Assembly: GCF_000758705.1 (NCBI RefSeq)
Contig: NZ_CP009287.1
Coordinates: forward strand, 868,001 to 932,000
Source of the DNA: Paenibacillus graminis
GTDB taxonomy: Bacteria; Bacillota; Bacilli; Paenibacillales; Paenibacillaceae
Length of the DNA stretch: 64,000 bases
Reading direction: 5' to 3'
Part shown: positions 43,130 to 52,520 of the stretch, one piece after another
Layout of the letters: each line of letters starts with the position of its first letter
How positions within the stretch are numbered: the stretch's first letter is position 1
Translations under genes and position numbers: made by a program
Notes under the pieces: generated by a model
Databases searched by the model: none
Told to the model about the DNA's origin: nothing
What the model saw: the letters and a program-made list of their open reading frames with translations, nothing else

Positions 43130-46100
43130 ATGAACAGTAGAAAATGTGTAATCAACATCTCCCGTCTCCTCGTCTTCATCATGTTGTTCTCCATCTTCAC
43201 GTATACTCCCGTCCCGGCTGCTGCGGCTGGAGAGGAACCGTCAATTGAACTGAACGACCTCATTGCTCAAGCCGAAGCTTTAAAAACCGGCAATCCGGAA
43301 TTCCCGCTCCAAGTCAGTCAGTCTGTGTATGGAGCTGTCTATGGTTCTGATGTGAACCAGGCTTTTCCCTGGGTGCATGTTGACGAACTCCAAGCTCTTA
43401 ATGATGCGCTTGAGTTCGCGCGTAATGTGAACACTCCCACCGACGAAGCTATTGCAAGTCTTAAAGAAGCCATAATGAATTTCACTAAAAATATCAAATC
43501 AGACGGCTCCGATCCCTATTTCCGTCTTGATCCGGGTCCGGGTAAGGTTCCTGTAAAAGTTACCGCGCCCACTAATACCTGGACGGCAAGAACTCCGCTG
43601 GACAACCGTGTCCCCGCCGACTTTGCCGGTGGCACATTCAAGACGATCCCGTATCCTTTTGCAGATGCCCAAGGTAAAGCGGAAGTGCTTCAGATTAATT
43701 ACGCCCATAACGGAAAAAGCACGTTCGGCGGCATAAGTCTCGAATCCCCGTTGTCCCCGTCCGTAAATGTCACTGATGGTTCAACGATTGAATTCGATGT
43801 CTACTATCCTAAGAGCGCGCAGGGCAAATACATGAGGTGGAGAGTCAGAAATACCAACACCAACCTCGATAGCTACCTCAGGGATTACCAGTACAACAAC
43901 CTAAATCCCGACTGGGTTGGCAGTTACAACGGTGAATCCTGGTTGAAGGCGCATCACAGTATTACCGCCTCAACAGGCGTTTCCTCGAGCTTTATTCTTG
44001 AGCTTCATGGCGAGAATGCCCGTCCTGAAGAAACTGGTATGCTGCTTGTCGCCAACATCCAGATTACCGCACCTGATCCTAATGGTGTTGCACTTCCGGA
44101 CGTAGTCAACAAGGAACACCAGAGTGCCGTAGCGCCTCTAAAGAGTGTTTACAATAAGGAAAATGGCCTCTTTATGGTTGGTGCGATCGGCACCGGACCC
44201 GTAACCGGAACCAGAGCCAATCACTATGAAATCTTCGTCGACGGCAACAATCTGAAGGCCGATGGAACGCATCCCCGTGGCCCGGAATGGCTGAAAAGCG
44301 TTAACGGCGAGGCCCTGAACGGCGCAACCACTGCCCCTGGCTTAGCGGAATACAGTTTCCCGACTAACGCTTATCAGGCGATCAGGGATTCGGGAACTCC
44401 CGGACAGTACAAGTCTCACGGCCATGTTCTGGCATGGTACAACCAGGCGCCTGGCTGGATGACTCAGATTATTCCTGCGAACCTTGCCTCCGGGTATAAT
44501 GGCGGGGCCGATTTCTACGGACTTGGCAACGGCGTTACCACTACGGTTAAGGTAGACAAAGAGATGGCAAGAAGAGTGCAGTTTAACCACACCATGTATG
44601 TGATGCGGCACTTCCTGACCACAGATACGAAGTACGGCTCAAGCGAATCCCGTGGCGTCATTCCTTTCAATTCCTGGGATGTACTCAACGAAGAGGTACA
44701 CGAAAGCCGCCACAGCGAACTCATCCCGGGGGATGCGAACAGCTGGAGAACGAGCCTGAAACACACCAACTGGCTTGCTGCAATGTCAGATGATCAGATT
44801 GGCGGCGACATCACAGATCATTACGTTTACTTGCTGTTCAAAAACGCGCACATCGCGGCCCCCAACGCCAAGATGGCAGAAGCTTACAAAGCCAATTACG
44901 CTAACCTTCCAGAGTACATGAAGCTTGATGGACACGACAAGGAAGGCAGCATTGACGCTTACATCGTTAATAATCCTCCGAAGCTGACCTATAACGATTA
45001 CGGACTAGCGACCCGCAGCAAAGCGAGGACTGTATACAACATGGTTCTCGAATTAAATACTGCATGGCGCTCCGATCCGCTGTATGACGGAAGACCTCTT
45101 ATCGAGGACATCAGTATCCAGGGACACGACGCGGTGGGTAAGACCCTTGCAAGCGATAACCAATATGCGATGGCCCTCTATGCCTCTCTCGTTGACCGGG
45201 GCCTGCTATCTGGTATTACCTATTCAGAGCTTGACCTTAAGGTGCCGACCGATGCTCCCGGAGGCGGTGCGACTGCTCCCGCAGTACTCAATGTCAGACA
45301 GTCGGACGCCCTTGGTTATCAGTACGCGCTGCTCTACAAAATGTTCAATAAGTTCGCCCCGTATATCGATCACATTATCAGCTGGGGTGTATCCGGTTCC
45401 GGATGGCAGGGGAGCTATGTCCTGTTTGACGGGCAGAGCAATGCAAATGCCGGCTACTATGGCGCCATGAAGCCGGACAGATTTATTCTTGGACATTCGT
45501 ATCTGGATGATTACTTTGCAGGCGAATATCAGACCATCGGGAATAATGCCATCGACCTTGGCGATCTTGGAGTCTATACACCAAATAGTGTGAATGCCGA
45601 CCTCAGCAGCCTGACACTGAGTGCGGGAACACTCCAGCCGGCGTTTAACGCAGCCACCACAGAGTATGATGTGTCCCTGAAGGATGCTGACAGCATTACC
45701 GTGACAGCGGCAGCGGCAGACAGCAGGTCAACCATTAAAGTGAACGATACGGTGGTTGCCAGCGGTACCGCTTCTGAAGCTATAGCGCTGACACCTGGTA
45801 CAAAAACGGATATAAAGGTTGAGGTCACAGGTGCAGACGGCAGGGTCAAGACGTATACCCTAAAAGTAACCAATAGCAAGACGGAGACTCCGTCCACTCC
45901 GGAACCTGGAACACCATCTGCAACGCCTGATCCTGGGACATCTTCAACGCCTGCACCTGGAACGTATTCAACGTCTGCACCTGCAGCATCTGTAACACCT
46001 GCAGCACCAGTTGTACAGGGCCAGAAAGTAACCATGCAGGCGACTGTGAATAATGGAACTGCATTTGTTAAGGTACTTGATCTGGCAAAAGCAAAGGAAT

Positions 46101-47152
46101 TCATGGAGAAAAATGTTACCCTGGACATACCAGCGGCACAAGGAGTGAATTCATACTCGGTAGGCTTGCCTGCTGCAGCACTGACAAGCGGAACAAAGGA
46201 TGACAAACTCACAATTTCCACAGAATTCGGTCAGGTAGTAATATCCGGTAACATGTTGACAGGCACAACTGAAAGCAGCGGCAAGGAAGTAGCACTGGAG
46301 ATTGGAAAAGGCGACAAGGCCAAGCTTCCGGCGGAAGTGAAAACGGCTCTCGGCGATAGGCCGATCATTCAGCTTAGCCTTAAGGTGGACGGCAAAGAAA
46401 CGGCCTGGAACAATCCCGATGCACCTGTAACGGTATCCGTGCCTTACAAGCCGTCTGCGGATGAATTGAAGAATCCCGAAATGATTGTTGTCTGGTACAT
46501 TGACGGAAGCGGGGATGTTCTAACAGTACCGAGCGGACGCTATGCTCCCAAGACCGGTATGGTAACATTCACAACAACTCACTTCAGCAGCTACGCAGTA
46601 GCTTACGTATCCAGGACATTTACAGATCTCAGAACGGCTGTATGGGCCAAGAACGCGGTCGAAGTACTTGCGTCAAAGGATATTCTCAAGACAGAAGGTC
46701 ATGTATTCAATCCGTCAACCGGTATCACAAGGGCAGATTTCCTGTACTCCCTTGTCAGGGCACTTGGCTTGAATGCAAGAGTAAATGGAAATTTCAGCGA
46801 TGTACAGAAGAGTACTTATTACTATAATGAAATTGCAATTGCTAAAGCACTTGGTATTACGAATGGCATAGACAACGACAGATTCGGCAGTGCCTATAAG
46901 ATCACAAGACAGGACATGATGGTGTTGACCGAAAGAGCCTTGAAACTTGAGAAGAAGTTGAGTAACCAGGCTGAGGCTGCAGATCTGGAGAGATTCACCG
47001 ACAAGTCCGAAGTTGCTTCCTATGCGGTGAACAGCGTAGCTGCGATGGTTAAGGAAGGGTTGATCGAAGGCAGCGGGAACAAAGTCAACCCGACCGGAAA
47101 CACAACCAAAGCAGAAGCTGCGGTGTTCCTCTACAGACTGTATAATAAGTAA
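43130..47152 (+). CDS. S-layer-anchored GH10 endo-xylanase
   Basis: 1340 residues from ATG 43130, with AAAGGAG ten bases upstream; the ATG at 43076 has no ribosome site. Seen in order: signal peptide to about residue 35; helical N-terminal spacer; CBM22-like beta-sandwich (about 145-320, TFGGISLESPLSP ... YMRWRVRN); GH10 domain (about 330-800) with SHGHVLAWYNQAPGWM, acid/base Glu521 in SWDVLNEEVHE and nucleophile Glu700 in ITYSELDLKVP; cadherin-like beta-sandwich (about 825-920, starting LSSLTLSAG); Pro/Thr linker; a beta domain; and C-terminal SLH repeats (FTDL, FSDV, FTDK starts) that hold the enzyme on the cell wall. Degrades xylan outside the cell. The gene is flanked by the dus duplication. 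Confidence 0.93.
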   Translation: MNSRKCVINISRLLVFIMLFSIFTYTPVPAAAAGEEPSIELNDLIAQAEALKTGNPEFPLQVSQSVYGAVYGSDVNQAFPWVHVDELQALNDALEFARNVNTPTDEAIASLKEAIMNFTKNIKSDGSDPYFRLDPGPGKVPVKVTAPTNTWTARTPLDNRVPADFAGGTFKTIPYPFADAQGKAEVLQINYAHNGKSTFGGISLESPLSPSVNVTDGSTIEFDVYYPKSAQGKYMRWRVRNTNTNLDSYLRDYQYNNLNPDWVGSYNGESWLKAHHSITASTGVSSSFILELHGENARPEETGMLLVANIQITAPDPNGVALPDVVNKEHQSAVAPLKSVYNKENGLFMVGAIGTGPVTGTRANHYEIFVDGNNLKADGTHPRGPEWLKSVNGEALNGATTAPGLAEYSFPTNAYQAIRDSGTPGQYKSHGHVLAWYNQAPGWMTQIIPANLASGYNGGADFYGLGNGVTTTVKVDKEMARRVQFNHTMYVMRHFLTTDTKYGSSESRGVIPFNSWDVLNEEVHESRHSELIPGDANSWRTSLKHTNWLAAMSDDQIGGDITDHYVYLLFKNAHIAAPNAKMAEAYKANYANLPEYMKLDGHDKEGSIDAYIVNNPPKLTYNDYGLATRSKARTVYNMVLELNTAWRSDPLYDGRPLIEDISIQGHDAVGKTLASDNQYAMALYASLVDRGLLSGITYSELDLKVPTDAPGGGATAPAVLNVRQSDALGYQYALLYKMFNKFAPYIDHIISWGVSGSGWQGSYVLFDGQSNANAGYYGAMKPDRFILGHSYLDDYFAGEYQTIGNNAIDLGDLGVYTPNSVNADLSSLTLSAGTLQPAFNAATTEYDVSLKDADSITVTAAAADSRSTIKVNDTVVASGTASEAIALTPGTKTDIKVEVTGADGRVKTYTLKVTNSKTETPSTPEPGTPSATPDPGTSSTPAPGTYSTSAPAASVTPAAPVVQGQKVTMQATVNNGTAFVKVLDLAKAKEFMEKNVTLDIPAAQGVNSYSVGLPAAALTSGTKDDKLTISTEFGQVVISGNMLTGTTESSGKEVALEIGKGDKAKLPAEVKTALGDRPIIQLSLKVDGKETAWNNPDAPVTVSVPYKPSADELKNPEMIVVWYIDGSGDVLTVPSGRYAPKTGMVTFTTTHFSSYAVAYVSRTFTDLRTAVWAKNAVEVLASKDILKTEGHVFNPSTGITRADFLYSLVRALGLNARVNGNFSDVQKSTYYYNEIAIAKALGITNGIDNDRFGSAYKITRQDMMVLTERALKLEKKLSNQAEAADLERFTDKSEVASYAVNSVAAMVKEGLIEGSGNKVNPTGNTTKAEAAVFLYRLYNK

Positions 47153-47520
47153 GAAATTCGCATAAGGATGATGGAAGCCGTGACAGCTATTGCTGGCGCG
47201 GTTTCTTCTATGTGCGGCGAAAATAGGTTTAGGCATCCCCGTTAATTGTTATGATGTTATAATGTATTCTTCTGGTCGCCGAATGAATCGCTTCTTTAAC
47301 TTACGAGCCTAAACTTTTTTACCCTTGGCTTCGCTCAAAGTGGGGATATCTGGAAAAATAAGAAGGTGCGGGGATCGAGTTGGGGAAATTAACGGATCTC
47401 TCGGGGGTATGATATACTGTTAAAACATGCTATAAGTGAAGAAGAAGTAAGGGCATAAACAACTTAGTTTTACTACTTCGGGATAAAGATTTGTCCTGTA
47501 TTCATAGAGAGGTTTTGGAT
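47153..47520. other. Xylanase 3' end and dus leader
   Basis: Holds a weak stem after the xylanase stop (AAGCCG with CGGTTT, 47174-47207), then AT-rich DNA, then the repeat copy that carries the dus leader (from 47398). No gene. Confidence 0.5.
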
Positions 47521-47541
47521 ATGACAGAGAATTTTTGGCGT
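47398..47541 (+). repeat. Complete copy of the dus promoter/start repeat
   Basis: Counterpart of 42449-42597. Runs from CGGGGGTATGATATACT, over GAAGAAGTAAGGGCATAAAC and the ribosome site AGAGAGG, to the first codons of dus. Small differences only: a short stretch after the -10 region and one missing G. Confidence 0.9.
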
Positions 47542-48510
47542 GATTTACCACGGCCTTTTTTTATACTGGCGCCCATGGAAGATGTGACGGATGTTGTTTT
47601 TCGCCATGTCGTAAGTGAAGCAGCCAGACCGGATGTGTTTTTTACGGAGTTTGCGAATACGGAGAGTTATTGTCACCCGGAGGGTAACCATGCGGTGCGC
47701 GGGCGTTTGACGTTTACAGAGGATGAACAGCCCATTGTAGCTCATATCTGGGGAGATAAGCCGGAATTCTTCCGTCAAATGAGCATCGGGATGGCGCAAG
47801 AAGGCTTCAAAGGCATCGATATTAATATGGGTTGTCCTGTAGCGAATGTAGCAGAGAATGGGAAGGGAAGCGGCCTGATCTGCCGTCCCGAACTCGCAGC
47901 GGATATCATCCAGGCCGCCAAAGCCGGGGGACTGCCCGTCAGCGTAAAAACAAGGCTCGGTTTCAGCAGCTTAGACGAATGGCGCGGCTGGTTAACCCAT
48001 ATTTTGCAGCAAGACATTGTGAATCTGTCCATCCATCTGCGTACAAGAGAGGAAATGAGCAAAGTAGCTGCCCACTGGGAACTGATTCCGGAGATTAAGA
48101 AGCTTCGTGATGAGGTGGCGCCCGATACCCTGCTGACCATTAACGGGGATATCCCTGACCGTCAGACCGGCCTGAGGCTCGCTGAAGAGTACGGTGTGGA
48201 TGGGATTATGATCGGGCGCGGTATTTTTCATAATCCATTTGCTTTTGAAAAGGAGCCGAGGGAGCACAGTAGTACGGAATTGCTTGATCTGTTGCAGCTG
48301 CATCTGGATCTCTATGATCAATACTCAGTACAGGCACCACGTTCGTTCAGCCCCCTTCAACGATTCTTCAAAATATATGTCCGTGGATTCCGCGGGGCAA
48401 GTGAATTAAGAAATAGCTTAATGAACACCAAGTCCACAAATGAAGTGCGTGCGCTGCTGGGTGAATTTGAGAGCAAGGAGCAGGCTGGAGCGGAAGAACA
48501 TGGAGATTAG
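47521..48510 (+). CDS. dus: tRNA-dihydrouridine synthase
   Basis: 329 residues from ATG 47521, with AGAGAGG eight bases upstream; a TTG at 47491 would be unsupported. Seen: [17 protein letters not shown] (FMN-binding start), [28 protein letters not shown] (catalytic Cys in GCP; the usual Lys three residues later is Asn here), [10 protein letters not shown], and TINGDIPDR ... [13 protein letters not shown] for the phosphate site. Reduces specific uridines of tRNA using FMN/NADPH. Its 5' end is duplicated at 42.4 kb. Confidence 0.9.
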   Translation: MTENFWRDLPRPFFILAPMEDVTDVVFRHVVSEAARPDVFFTEFANTESYCHPEGNHAVRGRLTFTEDEQPIVAHIWGDKPEFFRQMSIGMAQEGFKGIDINMGCPVANVAENGKGSGLICRPELAADIIQAAKAGGLPVSVKTRLGFSSLDEWRGWLTHILQQDIVNLSIHLRTREEMSKVAAHWELIPEIKKLRDEVAPDTLLTINGDIPDRQTGLRLAEEYGVDGIMIGRGIFHNPFAFEKEPREHSSTELLDLLQLHLDLYDQYSVQAPRSFSPLQRFFKIYVRGFRGASELRNSLMNTKSTNEVRALLGEFESKEQAGAEEHGD

Positions 48511-48639
48511 GCTGCGAAGCTTGTAGAAATTCGTGTGGAAAATAGAAGAAACGTGAAACGATTGAGGATCGGATGATGGGGAAGGGACCAACCCGGAGCC
48601 AATAAGCCTTTCCTCTTTTTTTATATGGAGGGGGATTAC

Positions 48640-49209
48640 ATGTCCTGGAGCAAATTGAAGCAACAACTGGAGGGCTTTCTCAGTCCTGCGTTACAGGGTA
48701 GGGTAGAGTACCGCGCACCGGGTTACCGTTATTTACCGGATAAATCAGGCATTTGTTATATCTCAGTAGATAAAAAGAACATACTCAACATGAGTGATAA
48801 AACAAACGCGATCAGATGGTATCAGACAGAGCTGGAGATTAAGAATGATCCGGACATCCGCATTCCTGTCAGCCATGACGACATTGAAGCGGTCAGACAA
48901 GCAGCCAAGGGACCCGTGCCGGAGGATCGCCTAATCGTAATGGCCAGAAGCAGAAAAAGTACAGAACACGCCAAAGAGCTAATGACAGCACAGGCCTCAT
49001 TATGTAAATCGAATTTCATCGTGGTGGCTAATAAGTTTCTAACTACTCCTATAGAGGAGAGCTTGGAGAGCAGTGATATGGTATTGAATATTCTGGCTCT
49101 TATGGACAGACGGGTCGGGAAAAAGCGGATCTTAAGCATGGCGGAGAAGATGGAGTTGAAGCATCCTGCGGTGCAGTATTTCTATGAGCTGCGGCGGGGG
49201 GCGTTGTGA
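48640..49209 (+). CDS. SF0329-like protein of unknown function
   Basis: 189 residues from ATG 48640; the ATG at 48625 overlaps the GGAGGGGGA site. Seen: MSWSKLKQQLEGFLSPALQG, VEYRAPGYRYLPDKSG, CYISVDKKNILNMSD and a helical second half ending HPAVQYFYELRRGAL. I recognise this as the SF0329-type family by its opening SWSKLKQQLE; no biochemical role is known to me. Monocistronic, with a terminator-like hairpin after it. Confidence 0.55.
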   Translation: MSWSKLKQQLEGFLSPALQGRVEYRAPGYRYLPDKSGICYISVDKKNILNMSDKTNAIRWYQTELEIKNDPDIRIPVSHDDIEAVRQAAKGPVPEDRLIVMARSRKSTEHAKELMTAQASLCKSNFIVVANKFLTTPIEESLESSDMVLNILALMDRRVGKKRILSMAEKMELKHPAVQYFYELRRGAL

Positions 49210-49284
49210 GGCGCAATACGTTGCGGGCACCAATAAGAGAATGGGTTGCGGCAGGAACGGTAATCCATGGAATATCAGGTCTGG

Positions 49285-49319
49285 ATAGCTCCACTGACGG
49301 CGGATGTCAGTGGAGCTAT
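49285..49319. terminator. Hairpin of the ATAGCT family, copy 1
   Basis: ATAGCTCCACTGAC and GTCAGTGGAGCTAT pair perfectly (14 bp) around GGCGGAT, followed by TTTGGG. Related in sequence to 50512-50571 and 58488-58524. Confidence 0.75.
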
Positions 49320-49451
49320 TTGGGATGGAGCGAACCCCTTAAAGTTTATCAACTCTGGAATTAATTTTAAAAAACACAATAAAATATAACACCCTGTGGA
49401 GCGCCTATGGGCGGGAGCCGGGGTAGATAAAATTTAAAGGAGGTTAAATGA

Positions 49452-50468
49452 ATGATTAAAAAAGTTCCAGCCAGGGCCGTATCCCTTTTGGTAGTATTCG
49501 CAGTATTTCTATCCCTGTTCTTCACAGCCTTACCACCGGCAAGCGCGGCCGCCAGAGGAGCGTGGGCTCCCAATACGGCATATGCAGTAAATGATACAGT
49601 CACCTATAGCGGTGGTACTTACACCTGTCTTCAGGCACATACTTCCCTCACCGGCTGGGAGCCGCCCAATGTTCCTGCACTGTGGAAGAGCGGCAGCACC
49701 ACAACGCCGACACCGACGCCCACAACACCCCCGGCAACGAATGGAGTCACATTCTATGCAGACATTAACTATGGCGGCAACGCAGTAACCCTTGGCGTAG
49801 GCAATTATGTATTGTCTCAGCTGAATGCTTCAGGAATTCCGAATGACTGGATGTCCTCGCTCAAGGTTCCTAACGGCTGGACGGTTGAAGTCTATGAGAA
49901 TGATAATTTTGGAGGAGCCAAATGGACCTATACTGCCAGTTCATCCTGGGTCGGCGACAGTGTCAATGACATGATGACTTCGGTTAAGATCTATACGGGT
50001 TCAACGCCTCCTTCTGTAAGCAAGCCTTCCGAAGTTCCAAGCCAAATCTGGACCTATGTAATGAATGCAGACAATGCCTTCGGTAATGGCGGAGATTATG
50101 CTCTATTGCTGAGTGCGGTGATCAAGAAGGAAAGCAGCTTCGGAGCAGGTCTGCCGGGCAGTCCATCAGCCGGCGACGGATTGATGCAGGTAGAACCTAA
50201 CACACGCAATGCCTATTTATCTCAATTCAGCGCCAAATTTGGCCGCGCCTATAATCACAGCAGTGAACAGGATCAGGTATACCTGGGCGCATTGATCCTG
50301 AATGAGAAGATTGTCAGATTCGGAAATATATACAACGGACTGCTGCACTATAACGGAGGGGACAACTGGTATCCAGGCGCAACGGATTCCTATGGCCGCC
50401 CTATTCTGGCAGATCAATATGCCAATGCCGTCTACGCTACATATAAGGGGTATGGCGGGAAGAATTAA
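49452..50468 (+). CDS. Secreted lysozyme-like enzyme with chitin-binding and crystallin domains
   Basis: 338 residues; ATG 49452 has AAAGGAGG upstream. Seen: signal peptide (about 1-33, ending ASAA), a CBM5/12-type chitin-binding domain (AWAPNTAYAVNDTVTYSGG ... WEPPNVPALWK, about 37-78), Thr/Pro linker, a beta/gamma-crystallin-type domain (VTFYADINYGGNAVTLGVG ... VEVYENDNFGG, about 97-180), then an SLT/lysozyme-like catalytic domain with LLSAVIKKESSFG (Glu about 226), GDGLMQVEPNTRNAY and LHYNGGDNWY. It probably cleaves peptidoglycan or chitin-like polymer outside the cell. The combination with a Ca2+-binding crystallin fold is uncommon. Confidence 0.8.
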   Translation: MIKKVPARAVSLLVVFAVFLSLFFTALPPASAAARGAWAPNTAYAVNDTVTYSGGTYTCLQAHTSLTGWEPPNVPALWKSGSTTTPTPTPTTPPATNGVTFYADINYGGNAVTLGVGNYVLSQLNASGIPNDWMSSLKVPNGWTVEVYENDNFGGAKWTYTASSSWVGDSVNDMMTSVKIYTGSTPPSVSKPSEVPSQIWTYVMNADNAFGNGGDYALLLSAVIKKESSFGAGLPGSPSAGDGLMQVEPNTRNAYLSQFSAKFGRAYNHSSEQDQVYLGALILNEKIVRFGNIYNGLLHYNGGDNWYPGATDSYGRPILADQYANAVYATYKGYGGKN

Positions 50469-50476
50469 AAAAGGCA

Positions 50477-50511
50477 AAAAGACGCTCGGTAATCCTCCGC
50501 AGCGTCTTTAT
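50477..50511 (+). terminator. Terminator of the lysozyme-like gene
   Basis: AAAGACGCT pairs with AGCGTCTTT, followed by ATTATAT; within 10 bp of the stop codon. Confidence 0.85.
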
Positions 50512-50571
50512 TATATGTTCAGCTGTAATAGCTTCGCTGACAGGAGAAGCCAGTGAAGTATTATAAAATAT
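50512..50571. repeat. Hairpin family, copy 2 (degenerate)
   Basis: TATATGTTCAGCTGTAATAGCTTCGCTGAC continues to GCCAGTGAAGTATTATAAAA (quoted in two parts); it matches 58473-58535 over about 60 bp but its hairpin is weakened (AATAGCTTCGCTG against CAGTGAAGTATT). Confidence 0.7.
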
Positions 50572-50672
50572 AAACTCGCAGTCTTCCGATAGAGTTGAAT
50601 GGTTGTGTATAATAGTGGGGGATAACAAGCGGCAGATGATACTGAACGATTCAACATACATCGGAGGGGAAT

Positions 50673-52520
50673 ATGAAGAAGCTACTGTCTCACCAATCCC
50701 TCTTGAAGAAATTCCGGGCGGTTAAATCTTTGGCGTTCAGACCGAATATGCCGCTTCGGAGGAAGATTCTAATCAGTAACATCCTTATTGTTCTACTGGC
50801 TCTGGTGATATTCGTTCTAAGTATTCATAGAATTGTCTTTAATCAGACGCTGCGCAGAACTTCAGCCAGCTCGCAGCAGGAAGTGAACCTGGTAAGCCAG
50901 TCTATGGAGACCGTGTTCCAATCGGTTCAGAACTTCTCGAAATTTGCTTTGATTAACCAGGATACACAGAATGTGCTTAGCCGGGATACCGGAGCAGACG
51001 GGGATGTCTCCGCGCTAAAATCCATACATAACACGCTGGCTGCAATGCTGGAGACAGAGCCTAATATCGACTCGGTCATTATCGAATCGATCGGGGGTGA
51101 TCTCTACTATACCTCCAACCTGACCGGTGTGACTTCGCAGAGTCTCGCCATCTATCCCAAAGATAAGATTGATGCGGCAAAAGGCGGTGCGGTCTGGGTA
51201 GATACGCTGAAGCCTTCATTTCTGTCGGGGATGACTGAGAGGAATATGATTAGTGTGTGCAGAGTTATTATGAGCATGGAGAAGGGGACGCCGATCGGTT
51301 ATATTTATGTCAATATTGACGAACGGACGCTCGCCCGGCTGTACCATAATGAACAGGATAATCAGAATCCTACCCTGGTCATCAACCAGGAGGGAGTGGT
51401 GATCTCCGCGTATGAAGCTGCACTCGTCAGCCGCACCGTTGAGGATCACTCGCTTGCCCGGTGGGTGAAGTCGGCATCTGAAGGAAGCCGGACCGAGCGG
51501 GTGGGAGACAAGCGCTATCTGGTATCCTTACAAAGGCTTGATCCCTATGGCTGGAAGGTAATCCACCTTGTTCCCACCTCGGAATTGACCAACGGATATT
51601 GGAAGATCGCCTTATCCATAGCCGTTTTCGGGCTGATCAGCATGCTGTCCGCCATGGTCCTGTCGGTTGTATTTGCGCGCCGGCTGACCAGGCCCCTTAG
51701 CGAGCTCAGTGAGGTTATTGTTGAGGTGGGGGCCGGAAATTTTGAGAGACGCGCATCTGCCGGCAGCCAGGATGAAGTAGGCAGGCTGGGTGCGACATTT
51801 AATGAAATGGTCGAGCATATTCAGGACTTGATGCTAACCATTGAAACGGAAGAGAAGACCAAGCGGCTGCTGGAGCTGAGGCTGCTGTATTCGCAGATCA
51901 AACCGCATTTTCTATATAATACGCTGGACACGATCCGTGCGATGGCTGTGATGACGAATGCTAAGGAGATTAGCAGTATCTTGAAGGCGCTTGGGGAGTT
52001 CTACCGGATTTCACTTAGCAACGGACAGGAATTGATTGCGGCTGCACAGGAGAAGAAGCATCTGGAGAGCTATCTGTACATTCAGCAGATCCGCTTCAAA
52101 AAGCTGAATTACCGGATTTCGTTTGAACCGGGAATTGAGTCCTGCCAAGTCCCCACGATGCTGCTCCAGCCTCTGGTCGAGAATGCGATTCACCATGGAA
52201 TCAGAGGGATGCCGGACGGAGGTTTATGTGAGATTACCGGCTCTATGGAAAGGTCAGGAGAGGAACGTATTCTGTGCTTTACAGTCCGTGACAACGGCAA
52301 AGGCATGAGTGAAGAGGAACAGCGGCAGATCTGGTTAAGTTCCAGTGAAGAAGAGGAGTACAGCTTCGGACTTAAGAATATCCAGGACCGGATTCAGCTG
52401 AGATTCGGCGAAGCTTATGGTATCGTCCTGTCATCTGAACCGGGACATGGAGTAGAAGTGAAGGTACGGCTGCCGCTGATTATGCAAGCGGACGAGCAGG
52501 GGGAGGGGATCGCTGAATGA
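50673..52520 (+). CDS. Sensor histidine kinase, YesM type
   Basis: 615 residues. Seen: membrane helix about 33-55, a large outer dCACHE-like domain to about 305, second helix (about 310-330), HAMP, then QIKPHFLYNTLDTIRAMAVM with the phospho-acceptor His (about 412), and GHKL ATPase with LLQPLVENAIHHGIRG, VRDNGKGMS and FGLKNIQDRIQLRFG. This is the HisKA_7TM-free YesM/LytS-like group that pairs with AraC-type regulators in Paenibacillus. It overlaps its regulator by 4 bp and lies upstream of a sugar ABC operon, which it probably controls. Confidence 0.9.
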   Translation: MKKLLSHQSLLKKFRAVKSLAFRPNMPLRRKILISNILIVLLALVIFVLSIHRIVFNQTLRRTSASSQQEVNLVSQSMETVFQSVQNFSKFALINQDTQNVLSRDTGADGDVSALKSIHNTLAAMLETEPNIDSVIIESIGGDLYYTSNLTGVTSQSLAIYPKDKIDAAKGGAVWVDTLKPSFLSGMTERNMISVCRVIMSMEKGTPIGYIYVNIDERTLARLYHNEQDNQNPTLVINQEGVVISAYEAALVSRTVEDHSLARWVKSASEGSRTERVGDKRYLVSLQRLDPYGWKVIHLVPTSELTNGYWKIALSIAVFGLISMLSAMVLSVVFARRLTRPLSELSEVIVEVGAGNFERRASAGSQDEVGRLGATFNEMVEHIQDLMLTIETEEKTKRLLELRLLYSQIKPHFLYNTLDTIRAMAVMTNAKEISSILKALGEFYRISLSNGQELIAAAQEKKHLESYLYIQQIRFKKLNYRISFEPGIESCQVPTMLLQPLVENAIHHGIRGMPDGGLCEITGSMERSGEERILCFTVRDNGKGMSEEEQRQIWLSSSEEEEYSFGLKNIQDRIQLRFGEAYGIVLSSEPGHGVEVKVRLPLIMQADEQGEGIAE

